From positions 1 to 9,985 of the forward strand of contig JAEDLO010000060.1 in assembly GCA_016295245.1 (NCBI GenBank): a DNA stretch of 9,985 nt, given 5' to 3'. Positions 1 through 7,479 of this stretch are shown here, piece by piece. How positions within the stretch are numbered: position 1 is the first letter of the stretch; the number at the start of each line of letters is the position of its first letter. Made by a program: the position numbers and the translations under genes. The notes below the pieces were generated by a model that was not told where the DNA came from, did not search any database, and worked only from the letters and a program-made list of their open reading frames with translations. Source of the DNA: Bacteroidales bacterium (lineage in GTDB: Bacteria > Bacteroidota > Bacteroidia > Bacteroidales > UBA932).

Positions 1-180
1 CCTCTCTCGCCTCCCACGCCTCGCAGAGGCTAGCTGCTGCCGCATTGCTGCGCATCCGCTCTACTGCAAAGAGGGGCCTACGAGCAAAGCGCAGTGGGAG
101 GGATGGAGCGAAGCGAAAGGTCTCCGGAGGAGAGCAGCCGGCGCGCGGAGGCAATAGATTATGAACGGAGGCAATAGAAT
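1..180. other. GC-rich non-coding segment with short repeats
   Basis: I see no convincing gene here. The stretch is GC-rich and low in coding character. It contains an 8-bp inverted repeat (10-17 with 94-101), a second short complementary pair (48-53 with 89-94) that could stack inside it, and an 8-bp palindrome CTCCGGAG at 122-129. It ends in a 13-bp direct repeat (146-158 and 166-178). It lies downstream of the SusD terminator, so it is not part of the minus-strand operon. It may be a decayed intergenic repeat or a folded RNA belonging to whatever lies left of the window, but no tRNA or known RNA family was recognised. Confidence 0.5.
146..178. repeat. 13-bp direct repeat, 20-bp period
   Basis: The sequence CGGAGGCAATAGA occurs at 146-158 and again at 166-178, separated by seven bases. 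The repeat marks the boundary between the GC-rich segment and the terminator of the SusD operon. Its role is unknown. It could be a remnant of a larger intergenic repeat array or a slippage duplication. Confidence 0.7.
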
Positions 181-181
181 A

Positions 182-235
182 TTAAAAAAGAGGATGGCCT
201 CAAAGTCACAATGACTTTTTGGTCACCCTCTTCTT
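182..235 (-). terminator. Intrinsic terminator of the SusCD operon
   Basis: Bases 188-199 pair with 221-232 (12 pairs, one mismatch, one G-U). Inside them 202-208 pairs perfectly with 212-218 around a 3-base loop, making one long two-part hairpin. Read on the minus strand, the stem is followed directly by a T-run (complement of 184-189). It sits about 25 bases after the SusD stop codon, exactly where the operon should end. The stem is nearly symmetrical, so some termination from the other strand is possible, although the T-run favours the minus strand. Confidence 0.88.
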
Positions 236-258
236 GAGTATTGATTGACAATTATCTA

Positions 259-2283
259 CTAATAGCCAGGGTTCTGGATAGCATCCTTCTCCTCCTTGGT
301 CAGTGAGCGGCCATCACGACGGAGAACGTCGAGGTAGCTCTGAGGAATTGGACGGAGAACGTGGTGATCCTTGATGTTTGCGGCAGCCTCTGAGTTGAAT
401 GCCTTTGCTCTGGCGAGGAGAGTGCAGGTTCTTGCGAGGTCCTCCCATCTTACGAGCTCAAGAGACATCTCACGGCTCTTCTCGTTGAGAAGGAAGCACA
501 GAGCCACGTCGTATGGAGAAGAGAGACCGAGCTTGTTGACAATCTCCTGGTCCTCCTTAGGGAGGTTGCTCAGAACGTTGATGTCACCCTTGAGCTTGAG
601 GCTTGAAGCGTCTGCGTCAAGTGAGCCAACAGGAAGATTGTTAGACTCGTAGTAAGAGCTTCTGTTGCAGTATGAGCTGATGCCAGGGAGCTGGGCACCT
701 GCCTGGATAGATGTGTACCAGGCCTGACCACCGTCAACGTGCTCCTCACGGTCTTCGTTGGCTTTCCAGGCAGCGCGGTCGCGGATGGTCTGCAGGTCAG
801 CGGTTGCTTTTGCATAATCACCCTTTCTGAGGTAAGCCTCTGCCCTGAAGAAGTAATCCTCAGCAGAGCGTGCAAGGATACCGTCACGGAAGCAGTGTGA
901 GTCAGCAACGCTCTCGCGGCTACCGTCAACATACTTGGTGTTCATAGGATAGTACTTGAAACCGTTGTTGTTGGCAGTCTTCTCCATAGGAACGTCATAA
1001 CGGGTAGCACCCTTAGGGAAGAACACGAAGGTATTGCCGACGATTCTGTCAAGCTCGGCATCCTTCACGAATTCAGTCTTGCCACTGCCGACGTAGTCGT
1101 ATCTTACCTTCTCGAAGCGGTCGTCGCCAGGCTGGTTGACGATGTACATCAATGAGCGGTCCTTACCTGCCTCGAAACCATTCTGAGCTGCGGTCTTTGA
1201 GTTCATGTTCAGCTTGGTACGGAAACTCTTCCAGAAGCGTGAGTCGTTCACGAGGTCATACTGGTAGATGGTGTAGTAGGTTGTACGGAGACGGTTGTAC
1301 TCACGTCCGCCAGGCACGTCACGGAACATACCGGTAAGGTCACGATACTGAGAAGTGGTGTAGAAATACATACATCCGCCGACATTCCAGGTAGAAGCAT
1401 CAGAGGTGAACTGTGCTGCGAGAACGATCTCAGGATTGCTCTCTGCTGCGCAGTCAGGCTCGGTGTAATCCCAAAGGTCCTTGTAGTTGGTTGCGAGCGG
1501 GTGACGGTTGATCACGTAGGTAGAAAGCTCGATAACCTTGTCAAGGTCAGCAGAAACAGTTGCTGAGTTCCAAGACTTATTGACCTCAGAAGCCCTTGAA
1601 AGATAAGCTTTTGCAAGGAAGTGAGCTGCAGCGGACTTTGTGAGTTTGCCCTGTGCGGATGCGTTCTCAGGAAGCATCTTGTAAGCATTCTCGAGATCGG
1701 AGATGACAACGTCGTATACTTCCTTTGCAGTTGCCCTTTCGAACTCGAAAGAAACGCTGGTAGAAGGCTCAAGCTTGATAGGCACACCACCGTACTGGCT
1801 AACGAGGTGGAAGTAGTGGAGACCTCTGATGAAGTATCCGGTACCGCCGACTTCGTCAGTCTTGCTGCCGGTATATTTGCCTGACTCGATACCCTGGATG
1901 AGGATATTGGCCTGGTTGATACCGGTGTACATAAAGTTCCATACGGTCTCAGCCTTGGCGGTGTTGCTGTTGACGGTTGCTACGGAAGGCGACAGGGATG
2001 AGCCATAGTCGTTCCACATACCGTTTGACGCATCTGCACCGACTGTGTACTCGTCGGTACCATAGTTGAGGGTACTGTAAGCCGCTTCGTTGCAGAAGTA
2101 CCAGCGGAGGTAGTCGTAGATACCCACGCTCAGGGACTCGAGACCTTCGTTGGTCTCGAAGTAGTCAGTACTCAAAGAAGTGGTCAACTCCTCCTTGAGA
2201 AAGTCTTTGCTGCAGGAATTGAATACCGGAACGGCGATTCCGAGCACAAGAACTGACGCTATTATTGATTTAATGCTTTTCAT
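259..2283 (-). CDS. SusD/RagB-family glycan-binding outer-membrane lipoprotein
   Basis: This is the surface lipoprotein that captures glycan and acts as the lid of the adjacent SusC channel. The 674-residue product starts with a lipoprotein signal peptide whose lipobox cysteine is C24 (F-N-S-C), followed by SKDFL, typical of exported SusD proteins. The N-terminal half carries the SusD-like helical repeat region. The conserved C-terminal block NEKSREMSLELVRWEDLART lies at about 600-619, an RPIPQ motif at 644-648, and the ending QNPGY is a family hallmark. It is longer than many SusD proteins (roughly 500-600 residues). The ATG follows the SusC stop by 14 bases and has an AAGGA ribosome-site-like sequence, so the two genes are co-transcribed and probably translationally linked. 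A strong terminator follows. Family assignment is secure; the ligand cannot be read from sequence. Confidence 0.96.
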   Translation of the reverse strand: MKSIKSIIASVLVLGIAVPVFNSCSKDFLKEELTTSLSTDYFETNEGLESLSVGIYDYLRWYFCNEAAYSTLNYGTDEYTVGADASNGMWNDYGSSLSPSVATVNSNTAKAETVWNFMYTGINQANILIQGIESGKYTGSKTDEVGGTGYFIRGLHYFHLVSQYGGVPIKLEPSTSVSFEFERATAKEVYDVVISDLENAYKMLPENASAQGKLTKSAAAHFLAKAYLSRASEVNKSWNSATVSADLDKVIELSTYVINRHPLATNYKDLWDYTEPDCAAESNPEIVLAAQFTSDASTWNVGGCMYFYTTSQYRDLTGMFRDVPGGREYNRLRTTYYTIYQYDLVNDSRFWKSFRTKLNMNSKTAAQNGFEAGKDRSLMYIVNQPGDDRFEKVRYDYVGSGKTEFVKDAELDRIVGNTFVFFPKGATRYDVPMEKTANNNGFKYYPMNTKYVDGSRESVADSHCFRDGILARSAEDYFFRAEAYLRKGDYAKATADLQTIRDRAAWKANEDREEHVDGGQAWYTSIQAGAQLPGISSYCNRSSYYESNNLPVGSLDADASSLKLKGDINVLSNLPKEDQEIVNKLGLSSPYDVALCFLLNEKSREMSLELVRWEDLARTCTLLARAKAFNSEAAANIKDHHVLRPIPQSYLDVLRRDGRSLTKEEKDAIQNPGY

Positions 2284-2297
2284 TTTGATTTCCTTGA

Positions 2298-5200
2298 TTA
2301 GAATGTGATGTTAGCTCCGAAAGTCACACCTCTGTTGAAGTACATCTGGTTGGTATCCATATCACGTACTTCGCTGCCGTTGAAGAGGTTGCCGAGGTTC
2401 TTGGCCTGCAGATAGAGTCTGAGGTTGCTGATTGAGGTACCCTTGAGCATTGAAGAAGGGAAGGTGTAAGACAGAGAGATGTTGCGTACCTTGAGGTATG
2501 AGCGGTCAGCGATATCGACGATCTGATAGTAGATATCCTTACCTGCCTCGTCATAGATAGGCTTGGTGTACTTGGCATCAGTATTCTGCTCGGTCCAGTA
2601 GTCATACTTGCGGACATTGTAGCGTCCACCTACCCAAGGAGCATCACCCCAGTCAATGTAGCCGAAGCGGCCGTAGAGCTGAACATCGAGGCTCCAGTTC
2701 TTATATGCTACACCGGTGTTGATACCCATAGTCCAGAGAGGCATTGTATTGCCAAGAATCACGCGGTCGTAAGCATCGATCTTGTGATCTCCGTTCTGGT
2801 CCTTAGGTCTTGCCATACCAGGCTCGAAATGGTTGCCGTTTGCATTGAACTTAGCCATTTCTTCTGCGTCAGATGCCTGCCACAGACCGAGTGACTCGTA
2901 AGAGTAAATCACACCGATAGGCTGGCCGATGAACCAGTTGTTGTTGATATCGTCCTCGAGGCCGTTTGAAAGCTCGACGATCTTGCTCTTGGTGTATGCG
3001 GCGTTGATGTTCACGCTCCACTCCCAATCCCTGGTCTTTACAGGAATGAGGTTGAGGGTGATATCGAAACCGAAGTTCTCAGACTTACCAATATTGTTGT
3101 AAGTAGTGGTGTAACCGATGAGGGCAGGAAGTGACTGCTTCATCAAGAGGCCGTTGGTGTATGACTTATAGATATCGAACACACCGCTTACGCGACCGCC
3201 GAAGAAACCGAAGTCGATACCGGCATTGTACTGAGTGGTCTTCTCCCAGGTGAGTTCCTTGTTGGCCATAGGAAGATCACGAACGCTTGAAGCCATAAGC
3301 ATAGGGTCATAGCCTACATAGCCCTGGGTAGCAGCGCTTCCGAAAGGATAGTAGAGACCTGCGATAGCACCCTTGGTCTTGTAAGGATCGATGGCTGCGT
3401 TACCGGTGATACCGTAACCTACGCGCAACTTGAGCTGATCGAGCCAAGAGACATTCTCCATAAAGCTCTCCTTGTCGATTCTCCAACCCAAAGCCACTGA
3501 CGGGAAGGTTGCCCACTTGTGACCTTCAGCAAGCTGTGAAGCACCGTCGGCACGTACACTGGCAGTAATCATATAGCGGTCTGCGAATGAATAGTTCACG
3601 CGGGCCATATATGACTCCATCTGGCTCTGTACGAGGGAGGTAGAGTATTTACGGAGGGCAGCGACTGAACCCATGTTGTTCCAGAGAGCACCTGGAATAG
3701 GAAGGTTCTCAGCGTCCATTGACATATCACGGTAGTCATAAGCCGAAGCGGTCTGGAGGAGGGTAACGCCTACAGTATGCTTGCCGAAGCTGCGGTTGTA
3801 GTAGATAAGGTTATCAAGAGTCCAAGAGAACTTCTGGGTCTTGGTGTTGAGTGCATAGTTTGCACCTGCACGGTTGAAGCTCTTTGCGTCAACGAAGAGA
3901 CCTCTGTCAGCGAAGGTGAAATCAGGACCGAAGTTGAAGCGGTATGACAGACCCTCAAGAGGCTTCCACATCTTGCCGAAATCAAGCTGGAGGTACATAG
4001 CGCCTGTTACGCGGAGAGTCTTGCGGATATCAGTCTGGTAGTCCCACTCGCCTACAGGGTTCTTTACGCGGTCATCACCGCCCGGGAACTCGATACGGTT
4101 GCCGTTGTCATCGTAAGGCACCGCATAAGGGTAGTTCTGGGTAGCAACACCATAAACGGATGCCTGGCTACCGCCCTGGAAGTTACCAGCACCTGAAAGA
4201 CCGTAGTTCTGGATGCTGTAAGTAGCGTTGATATTTGTTCCGAGCTTGAGCCACTTTGCAGGAGTGAAGTCGTTGTTTGCCTTCACGGTGAACCTTTCGT
4301 AGCCCTGACCGCGCATAGTACCGTCATTCTTGAGGTAACCCAGAGACATATAGCTCTGAAGTTTGTCGGTACCGCCTGATACGCTCACGGTGTGCTCCTG
4401 GGTAACGGCAGGCTTGAGGATGATGCTCATCCAGTCGGTTGTTTCAACCTTGCTTCCGTCCCAAGTGGTCTTGTCTGCAGACCAACCCTTTGCGATGTTT
4501 CTCCAAGCATATGGATCAGCGCCACCGTTGAAGATGCGGTAGTCGTTGTCATAGGTAGGAGATGTTGGGCTAGGGTATGAGTTAGGGTTGAGGTTGTAGT
4601 AAGCATTACGTCTCCAGTCGATGTACTCTCCTGAAGTCATCCAGGTAGCGTTGTCAACGAGTTTCTCGACAGTCACTGAGCCTGCGTAGCTTACGTTCAG
4701 AGTGCCTTCCTTACCCTTCTTGGTGGTAACGAGAACGACACCGTTGGCACCTCTTGAACCGTAAATTGCAGTTGCAGATGCATCCTTAAGGACTTCGATA
4801 GACTCGATATCGTTAGGGTTGAATGACTCGAGACCGCCGTTGAGCATAGGAATACCGTCAACTACATAAAGAGGGTTGCTGGATGCATTGAGGGATCTCT
4901 GACCACGGATGTAAACGGCTCCGACCTCACCAGGACGCTCGCTTGTGCGGATATCCACACCGGCTGCACGACCCTGAAGGGCTTCGAAAACGTTGTTGGT
5001 TGGTCTTGAAACGAGGTCCTCAGCCTTTACGCTGACCATTGCACCAGTCACGTCAGACTTCTTCATTGTACCGTATCCGACAACCACTGTCTCTTCAAGC
5101 ATGAGGGAGTCGTCCTCAAGGACAACGGTCATACCTGCAGAAGCAGAGACTACCTTTGTGGTGTAGCCGATGCAGGATACTTCAAGGTTTGTTCCGGGTG

Positions 5201-5423
5201 CTACTCGAATCTCGAACTTTCCGTCAAGGTCGGTGCTGGCACCATTGCTGGTACTGCCCTGCTCAACGACGAAAGCGCCGATGATAGCTTCACCCTTTGA
5301 ATCGATGACTCTTCCGGAGATGCCAGAGGCATTCTGAGCAAGAGCCTGGTTACCGGCAAAGGCGGCAACGAAAGCCACTAATGTAATGACTACAAGTGAC
5401 TTGAATGAAAATGTTGATTTCAT
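2298..5423 (-). CDS. SusC/RagA-family TonB-dependent outer-membrane transporter
   Basis: This is a 22-strand-type beta-barrel importer that takes up oligosaccharides using TonB energy, paired with the SusD protein encoded just downstream. In the 1041-residue product a Sec signal peptide ends near ALA|Q (residues 29/30). A carboxypeptidase-D-regulatory-like domain spans about 35-104, the TonB-box region EETVVVGYG is at 110-118, and the plug runs to about 238, including the SusC signature around NPNDIESIEVLKDASATAIY (202-221). The rest is barrel, ending in a terminal phenylalanine as usual for outer-membrane proteins. There is no N-terminal STN signalling domain, so control through an ECF-sigma/anti-sigma pair acting on this protein is unlikely. 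The ATG is preceded by no clear Shine-Dalgarno but by a good Bacteroidota promoter. Imported substrate is unknown; the neighbouring GH43-like enzyme hints at an arabinose-, xylose- or galactose-containing glycan, which is inference. Confidence 0.97.
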   Translation of the reverse strand: MKSTFSFKSLVVITLVAFVAAFAGNQALAQNASGISGRVIDSKGEAIIGAFVVEQGSTSNGASTDLDGKFEIRVAPGTNLEVSCIGYTTKVVSASAGMTVVLEDDSLMLEETVVVGYGTMKKSDVTGAMVSVKAEDLVSRPTNNVFEALQGRAAGVDIRTSERPGEVGAVYIRGQRSLNASSNPLYVVDGIPMLNGGLESFNPNDIESIEVLKDASATAIYGSRGANGVVLVTTKKGKEGTLNVSYAGSVTVEKLVDNATWMTSGEYIDWRRNAYYNLNPNSYPSPTSPTYDNDYRIFNGGADPYAWRNIAKGWSADKTTWDGSKVETTDWMSIILKPAVTQEHTVSVSGGTDKLQSYMSLGYLKNDGTMRGQGYERFTVKANNDFTPAKWLKLGTNINATYSIQNYGLSGAGNFQGGSQASVYGVATQNYPYAVPYDDNGNRIEFPGGDDRVKNPVGEWDYQTDIRKTLRVTGAMYLQLDFGKMWKPLEGLSYRFNFGPDFTFADRGLFVDAKSFNRAGANYALNTKTQKFSWTLDNLIYYNRSFGKHTVGVTLLQTASAYDYRDMSMDAENLPIPGALWNNMGSVAALRKYSTSLVQSQMESYMARVNYSFADRYMITASVRADGASQLAEGHKWATFPSVALGWRIDKESFMENVSWLDQLKLRVGYGITGNAAIDPYKTKGAIAGLYYPFGSAATQGYVGYDPMLMASSVRDLPMANKELTWEKTTQYNAGIDFGFFGGRVSGVFDIYKSYTNGLLMKQSLPALIGYTTTYNNIGKSENFGFDITLNLIPVKTRDWEWSVNINAAYTKSKIVELSNGLEDDINNNWFIGQPIGVIYSYESLGLWQASDAEEMAKFNANGNHFEPGMARPKDQNGDHKIDAYDRVILGNTMPLWTMGINTGVAYKNWSLDVQLYGRFGYIDWGDAPWVGGRYNVRKYDYWTEQNTDAKYTKPIYDEAGKDIYYQIVDIADRSYLKVRNISLSYTFPSSMLKGTSISNLRLYLQAKNLGNLFNGSEVRDMDTNQMYFNRGVTFGANITF

Positions 5424-5464
5424 CAGGTTATTGGATTAATAATGTTGTGGTTTTAATATGGGGG

Positions 5465-5472
5465 CAAAGATA
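5465..5472 (-). promoter_or_regulatory. Promoter -7 box for SusC
   Basis: On the minus strand this reads TATCTTTG, a full match to the Bacteroidota -7 consensus TAnnTTTG. It lies 41 bases before the SusC ATG, giving a leader of about 35 bases. No good TTTG-type -33 box is visible at the expected distance. Instead the direct repeat TAAGTGG occupies that region, which is consistent with a promoter that needs an activator. Confidence 0.6.
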
Positions 5473-5482
5473 ATAAAAAAAA

Positions 5483-5500
5483 CCACTTATATGCCACTTA
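5483..5500 (-). promoter_or_regulatory. Direct repeat, candidate regulator site upstream of SusC
   Basis: The minus strand carries TAAGTGG twice (5494-5500 and 5483-5489), with starts 11 bases apart, one DNA helical turn. The repeats sit 10-28 bases upstream of the -7 box, where a -33 element would be. This spacing fits two subunits of an activator binding the same face of the helix. The protein is not encoded in the window. The site is inferred from spacing and position only. Confidence 0.4.
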
Positions 5501-5513
5501 GGGGGGGTATTAT

Positions 5514-5550
5514 TTAATAAAATATACCTATTATTAAAAGATTTTATTAA
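5514..5550. repeat. 10-bp AT-only inverted repeat across the glycosidase stop codon
   Basis: TTAATAAAAT (5514-5523) is perfectly complementary to ATTTTATTAA (5541-5550) with a 17-base loop. It spans the stop codon of the glycosidase gene. The stem has no G-C pair and is not followed by a T-run on the minus strand, so it is a weak terminator at best. Because the region is very AT-rich, chance is a real alternative. Confidence 0.35.
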
Positions 5551-7364
5551 CGAAGAACGAAATCGTTGCGATTACAGCCCAGCTTTCCACTGTTATTATC
5601 AAATGAGAGCTCCGCTACCTGGATGACGGTGCGGTTGGGGTTGGCGCCCTTCTTGATTTCGTCGCGGCTGGCGTGGCAAAAATAAAATATGTACGCGCGG
5701 TCCCCGTGCACAACGACGTCGCAGTGGTTGCCAATGCTGCGATCGGTGTCGGTATTGCCCGGTTCGGCGATGATGTTGCCTTCCTGGCGCTCCCAGTTGA
5801 GGGCATCCTTGCTTCTGAACACGGCGAAGCCCTTCCACTCGTCGGTAATCATCCACCAGTAGTCCTTCCAGAAGAATACGCTCGGGCCTTCGCAGCGGCC
5901 TATGCCCTCAAGCAACCCGTTGTCCTGCCAGTTGTACAGGTCGCGGCTGTCGGCGCTGGCGATGAGTTTGCCGCCAGGCTCCTGGTTGTACCACATACGC
6001 CATTTCCCGTCGGGCAGCCTTACCACCTCGGCATCAATGACCTTGTCGGACATCAGGGGCAGCACAGAAGCGAACTTCCAGTCGAGCAGGTCGGCGCTGG
6101 TGAGATGAACTATGTTGCGCGGATGCGCCCAGTCGCTGAACACGCCAGGCACGTAAGTGAGGTACATATGGTAGAGCTGGCCGTCATCCACGATGCCTGG
6201 CGCCCAATATGTCGGCTCCGCATCGGGACGGTAGTCAATCTTCGCGTCCTGCAGGTACTCCCAATGAATCAGGTCATCGGAAACCGCAATGCCTATCGGC
6301 GAGCCGTGCACCCATTCCACGCCGTTGCCGCCTTCAAGATTGCCGCGGCGCGAGGTGTAAAACATATACCACCTGCCGTCCTGGCGACTTTTGACTATCA
6401 TCGGATCGGTAGGGGCATCATTGAGCGGATCGCGGTAGAGCGGTTTCGGGGCAGCCTTGGAGTAGTGGTCGAGCAGCGTCTCGAGCACCTCATCCTCCAC
6501 GCGGAAGGCCGTGCCGTGGCGGATGCCCGCCGGCAGGTGAAGCTTGCCCTCATCTACTTCACTCCAGCTGTGGCCGTGGTCCCTGCTGACTACGGCGCCA
6601 TAACGGTGGTCGCGATACATATCATAATATACTATCAGAGAGCCGTCTTCAAGGAAGAGGGGCGAAGGGCCCTCGGCCCAGAACGGACCGTGGATAGGCT
6701 CAGAGACCTGCGTCGGGAAGCCCTTGCGCAGCTTTCGGGTGCGGGTGATGCGCAGGTTCTTCTCGGCCGGAGCGCTGTTTTCGTTCTTCACGACCATAAT
6801 GTACTCCCGGGTGGCGGGGTCCCTGACGATAGCGGCGTCTATGACGCTGAAATCAGGATTGAAGAACAACTTTGTAGGACTGAATGTCTTGAAGTCCCGG
6901 GTGGTGACATAATATATCCTGTGGTTCAGGCCCTTTTCCGACTCGCTGGTCTGCACCTCGGAATGTCTGCCGGGGATGGTTGTCGCCCAATAGATATAGA
7001 AAAGCTTCGAGTCGGGGTCGTAGGTCAGCTCCGGAGCCCAGCAATTGTGGGCCTGCGGCTCGTGCATCATCACTGGGATAGCCCGCTGTTCGCTCCAATG
7101 AATAAGGTCCCTTGAGCTCGAATAGCCGATGATCCTGTCGGTCCAGCTTGATGTCCATACCATATGGAAGGTGCCGTCGGGACCCTGGCAGATGCTCGGG
7201 TCGCGCATAAGTTTGTCCTCGCCTATTTCAGGCTTGAGCAGAGGCCGGTTGTCGGCGATGGGGGTCCAGTTGTAGCCGTCGTGGCTGTAGGCCAGATGAA
7301 GCCCGTCGGACTGTCCTACAAAATAAGAGAAGATGTAGGACACAAGAAGAGTCAGCGTTGTCAT
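5547..7364 (-). CDS. Tandem double-propeller GH43-like glycoside hydrolase
   Basis: This is a probable glycosidase acting on glycan handled by the SusCD pair just downstream. From the ATG at 7364 it has 605 residues. Two consecutive five-bladed-propeller-like halves each show the GH43-type acidic triad. Half 1 has D55 (RDPS), D176 (IDAAIV) and E231 (AEGPS). Half 2 has D320 (TDPM), D444 (IDAEVV) and E492 (CEGPS). Each also has a WAP motif (109 and 387). Repeated blade motifs such as DLIHW occur throughout. I chose 7364 because it is the first ATG and lies just after a -7-like box; a TTG at 7424 would add 20 non-signal-like residues. Only eight residues precede the first propeller strand, so a normal signal peptide is missing or merged with that strand. 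The CAZy family or subfamily and substrate are not resolved: the second half resembles Bacteroidota proteins annotated as family 43 glycosylhydrolases. Confidence 0.85.
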   Translation of the reverse strand: MTTLTLLVSYIFSYFVGQSDGLHLAYSHDGYNWTPIADNRPLLKPEIGEDKLMRDPSICQGPDGTFHMVWTSSWTDRIIGYSSSRDLIHWSEQRAIPVMMHEPQAHNCWAPELTYDPDSKLFYIYWATTIPGRHSEVQTSESEKGLNHRIYYVTTRDFKTFSPTKLFFNPDFSVIDAAIVRDPATREYIMVVKNENSAPAEKNLRITRTRKLRKGFPTQVSEPIHGPFWAEGPSPLFLEDGSLIVYYDMYRDHRYGAVVSRDHGHSWSEVDEGKLHLPAGIRHGTAFRVEDEVLETLLDHYSKAAPKPLYRDPLNDAPTDPMIVKSRQDGRWYMFYTSRRGNLEGGNGVEWVHGSPIGIAVSDDLIHWEYLQDAKIDYRPDAEPTYWAPGIVDDGQLYHMYLTYVPGVFSDWAHPRNIVHLTSADLLDWKFASVLPLMSDKVIDAEVVRLPDGKWRMWYNQEPGGKLIASADSRDLYNWQDNGLLEGIGRCEGPSVFFWKDYWWMITDEWKGFAVFRSKDALNWERQEGNIIAEPGNTDTDRSIGNHCDVVVHGDRAYIFYFCHASRDEIKKGANPNRTVIQVAELSFDNNSGKLGCNRNDFVLR

Positions 7365-7381
7365 ATTATGTGTGTCAGGGT

Positions 7382-7410
7382 AAATTTTTGCGCAAGATAG
7401 CGAAAAATTT
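7382..7410. repeat. Hairpin overlapping the glycosidase promoter region
   Basis: AAATTTTT (7382-7389) pairs with AAAAATTT (7403-7410), and CGC (7391-7393) with GCG (7400-7402), leaving a 6-base loop and one bulged G at 7390. It lies after the hydrolase stop and 18 bases before the glycosidase ATG. It could help terminate upstream transcripts, or be an operator, since the candidate -7 box falls in its loop and one arm. Confidence 0.45.
7393..7399 (-). promoter_or_regulatory. Candidate -7 box for the glycosidase gene
   Basis: The minus strand reads TATCTTG, close to TAnnTTTG but one T short. A TTG lies about 25 bases upstream on the minus strand, a workable -33 position. The box is 28 bases before the ATG at 7364, which supports that start and makes the TTG at 7424 unlikely, because it would lie upstream of the transcript start. 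Confidence 0.4.
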
Positions 7411-7425
7411 CGGCACCGGCACAAG

Positions 7426-7444
7426 GCGGGCGCGGCTTGCCCGC
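7426..7444. repeat. GC-rich 6-bp inverted repeat after the hydrolase gene
   Basis: GCGGGC (7426-7431) pairs with GCCCGC (7439-7444) around a 7-base loop, about 35 bases past the hydrolase stop on the minus strand. No T-run follows immediately; the nearest lies about 20 bases further. It may slow or end hydrolase transcription but is not a textbook intrinsic terminator. Confidence 0.35.
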
Positions 7445-7479
7445 GAGGCGGGGCGCAGTTGCGTGGCTGCGGCGGGTGG

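Noticed and set aside
1..180. A possible tRNA or rRNA fragment in the GC-rich left edge.
   Set aside because: No cloverleaf arms, TTCRA-type loop or CCA end could be matched, and no rRNA-conserved string was recognised.
161..214. A 17-codon plus-strand frame (MNGGNRILKKRMASKSQ) with GGAGG nine bases before its ATG.
   Set aside because: It runs into the terminator hairpin, its GGAGG belongs to the direct repeat, and neighbouring genes use little Shine-Dalgarno. Chance is the simpler explanation.
5673..7115. A long plus-strand open frame of 480 codons opposite the glycosidase.
   Set aside because: The opposite strand encodes clear GH43-like motifs. The antisense product is rich in Val, Ala and Arg without any recognisable domain, as expected of a GC-rich shadow.
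7365..7424. An upstream TTG start for the glycosidase, adding 20 residues including a Ser-Leu-Ser-Cys lipobox-like string.
   Set aside because: The segment before that Cys is only ten residues with Cys and Arg and lacks a hydrophobic core, so it is no lipoprotein signal. The start would also lie upstream of the likely promoter.
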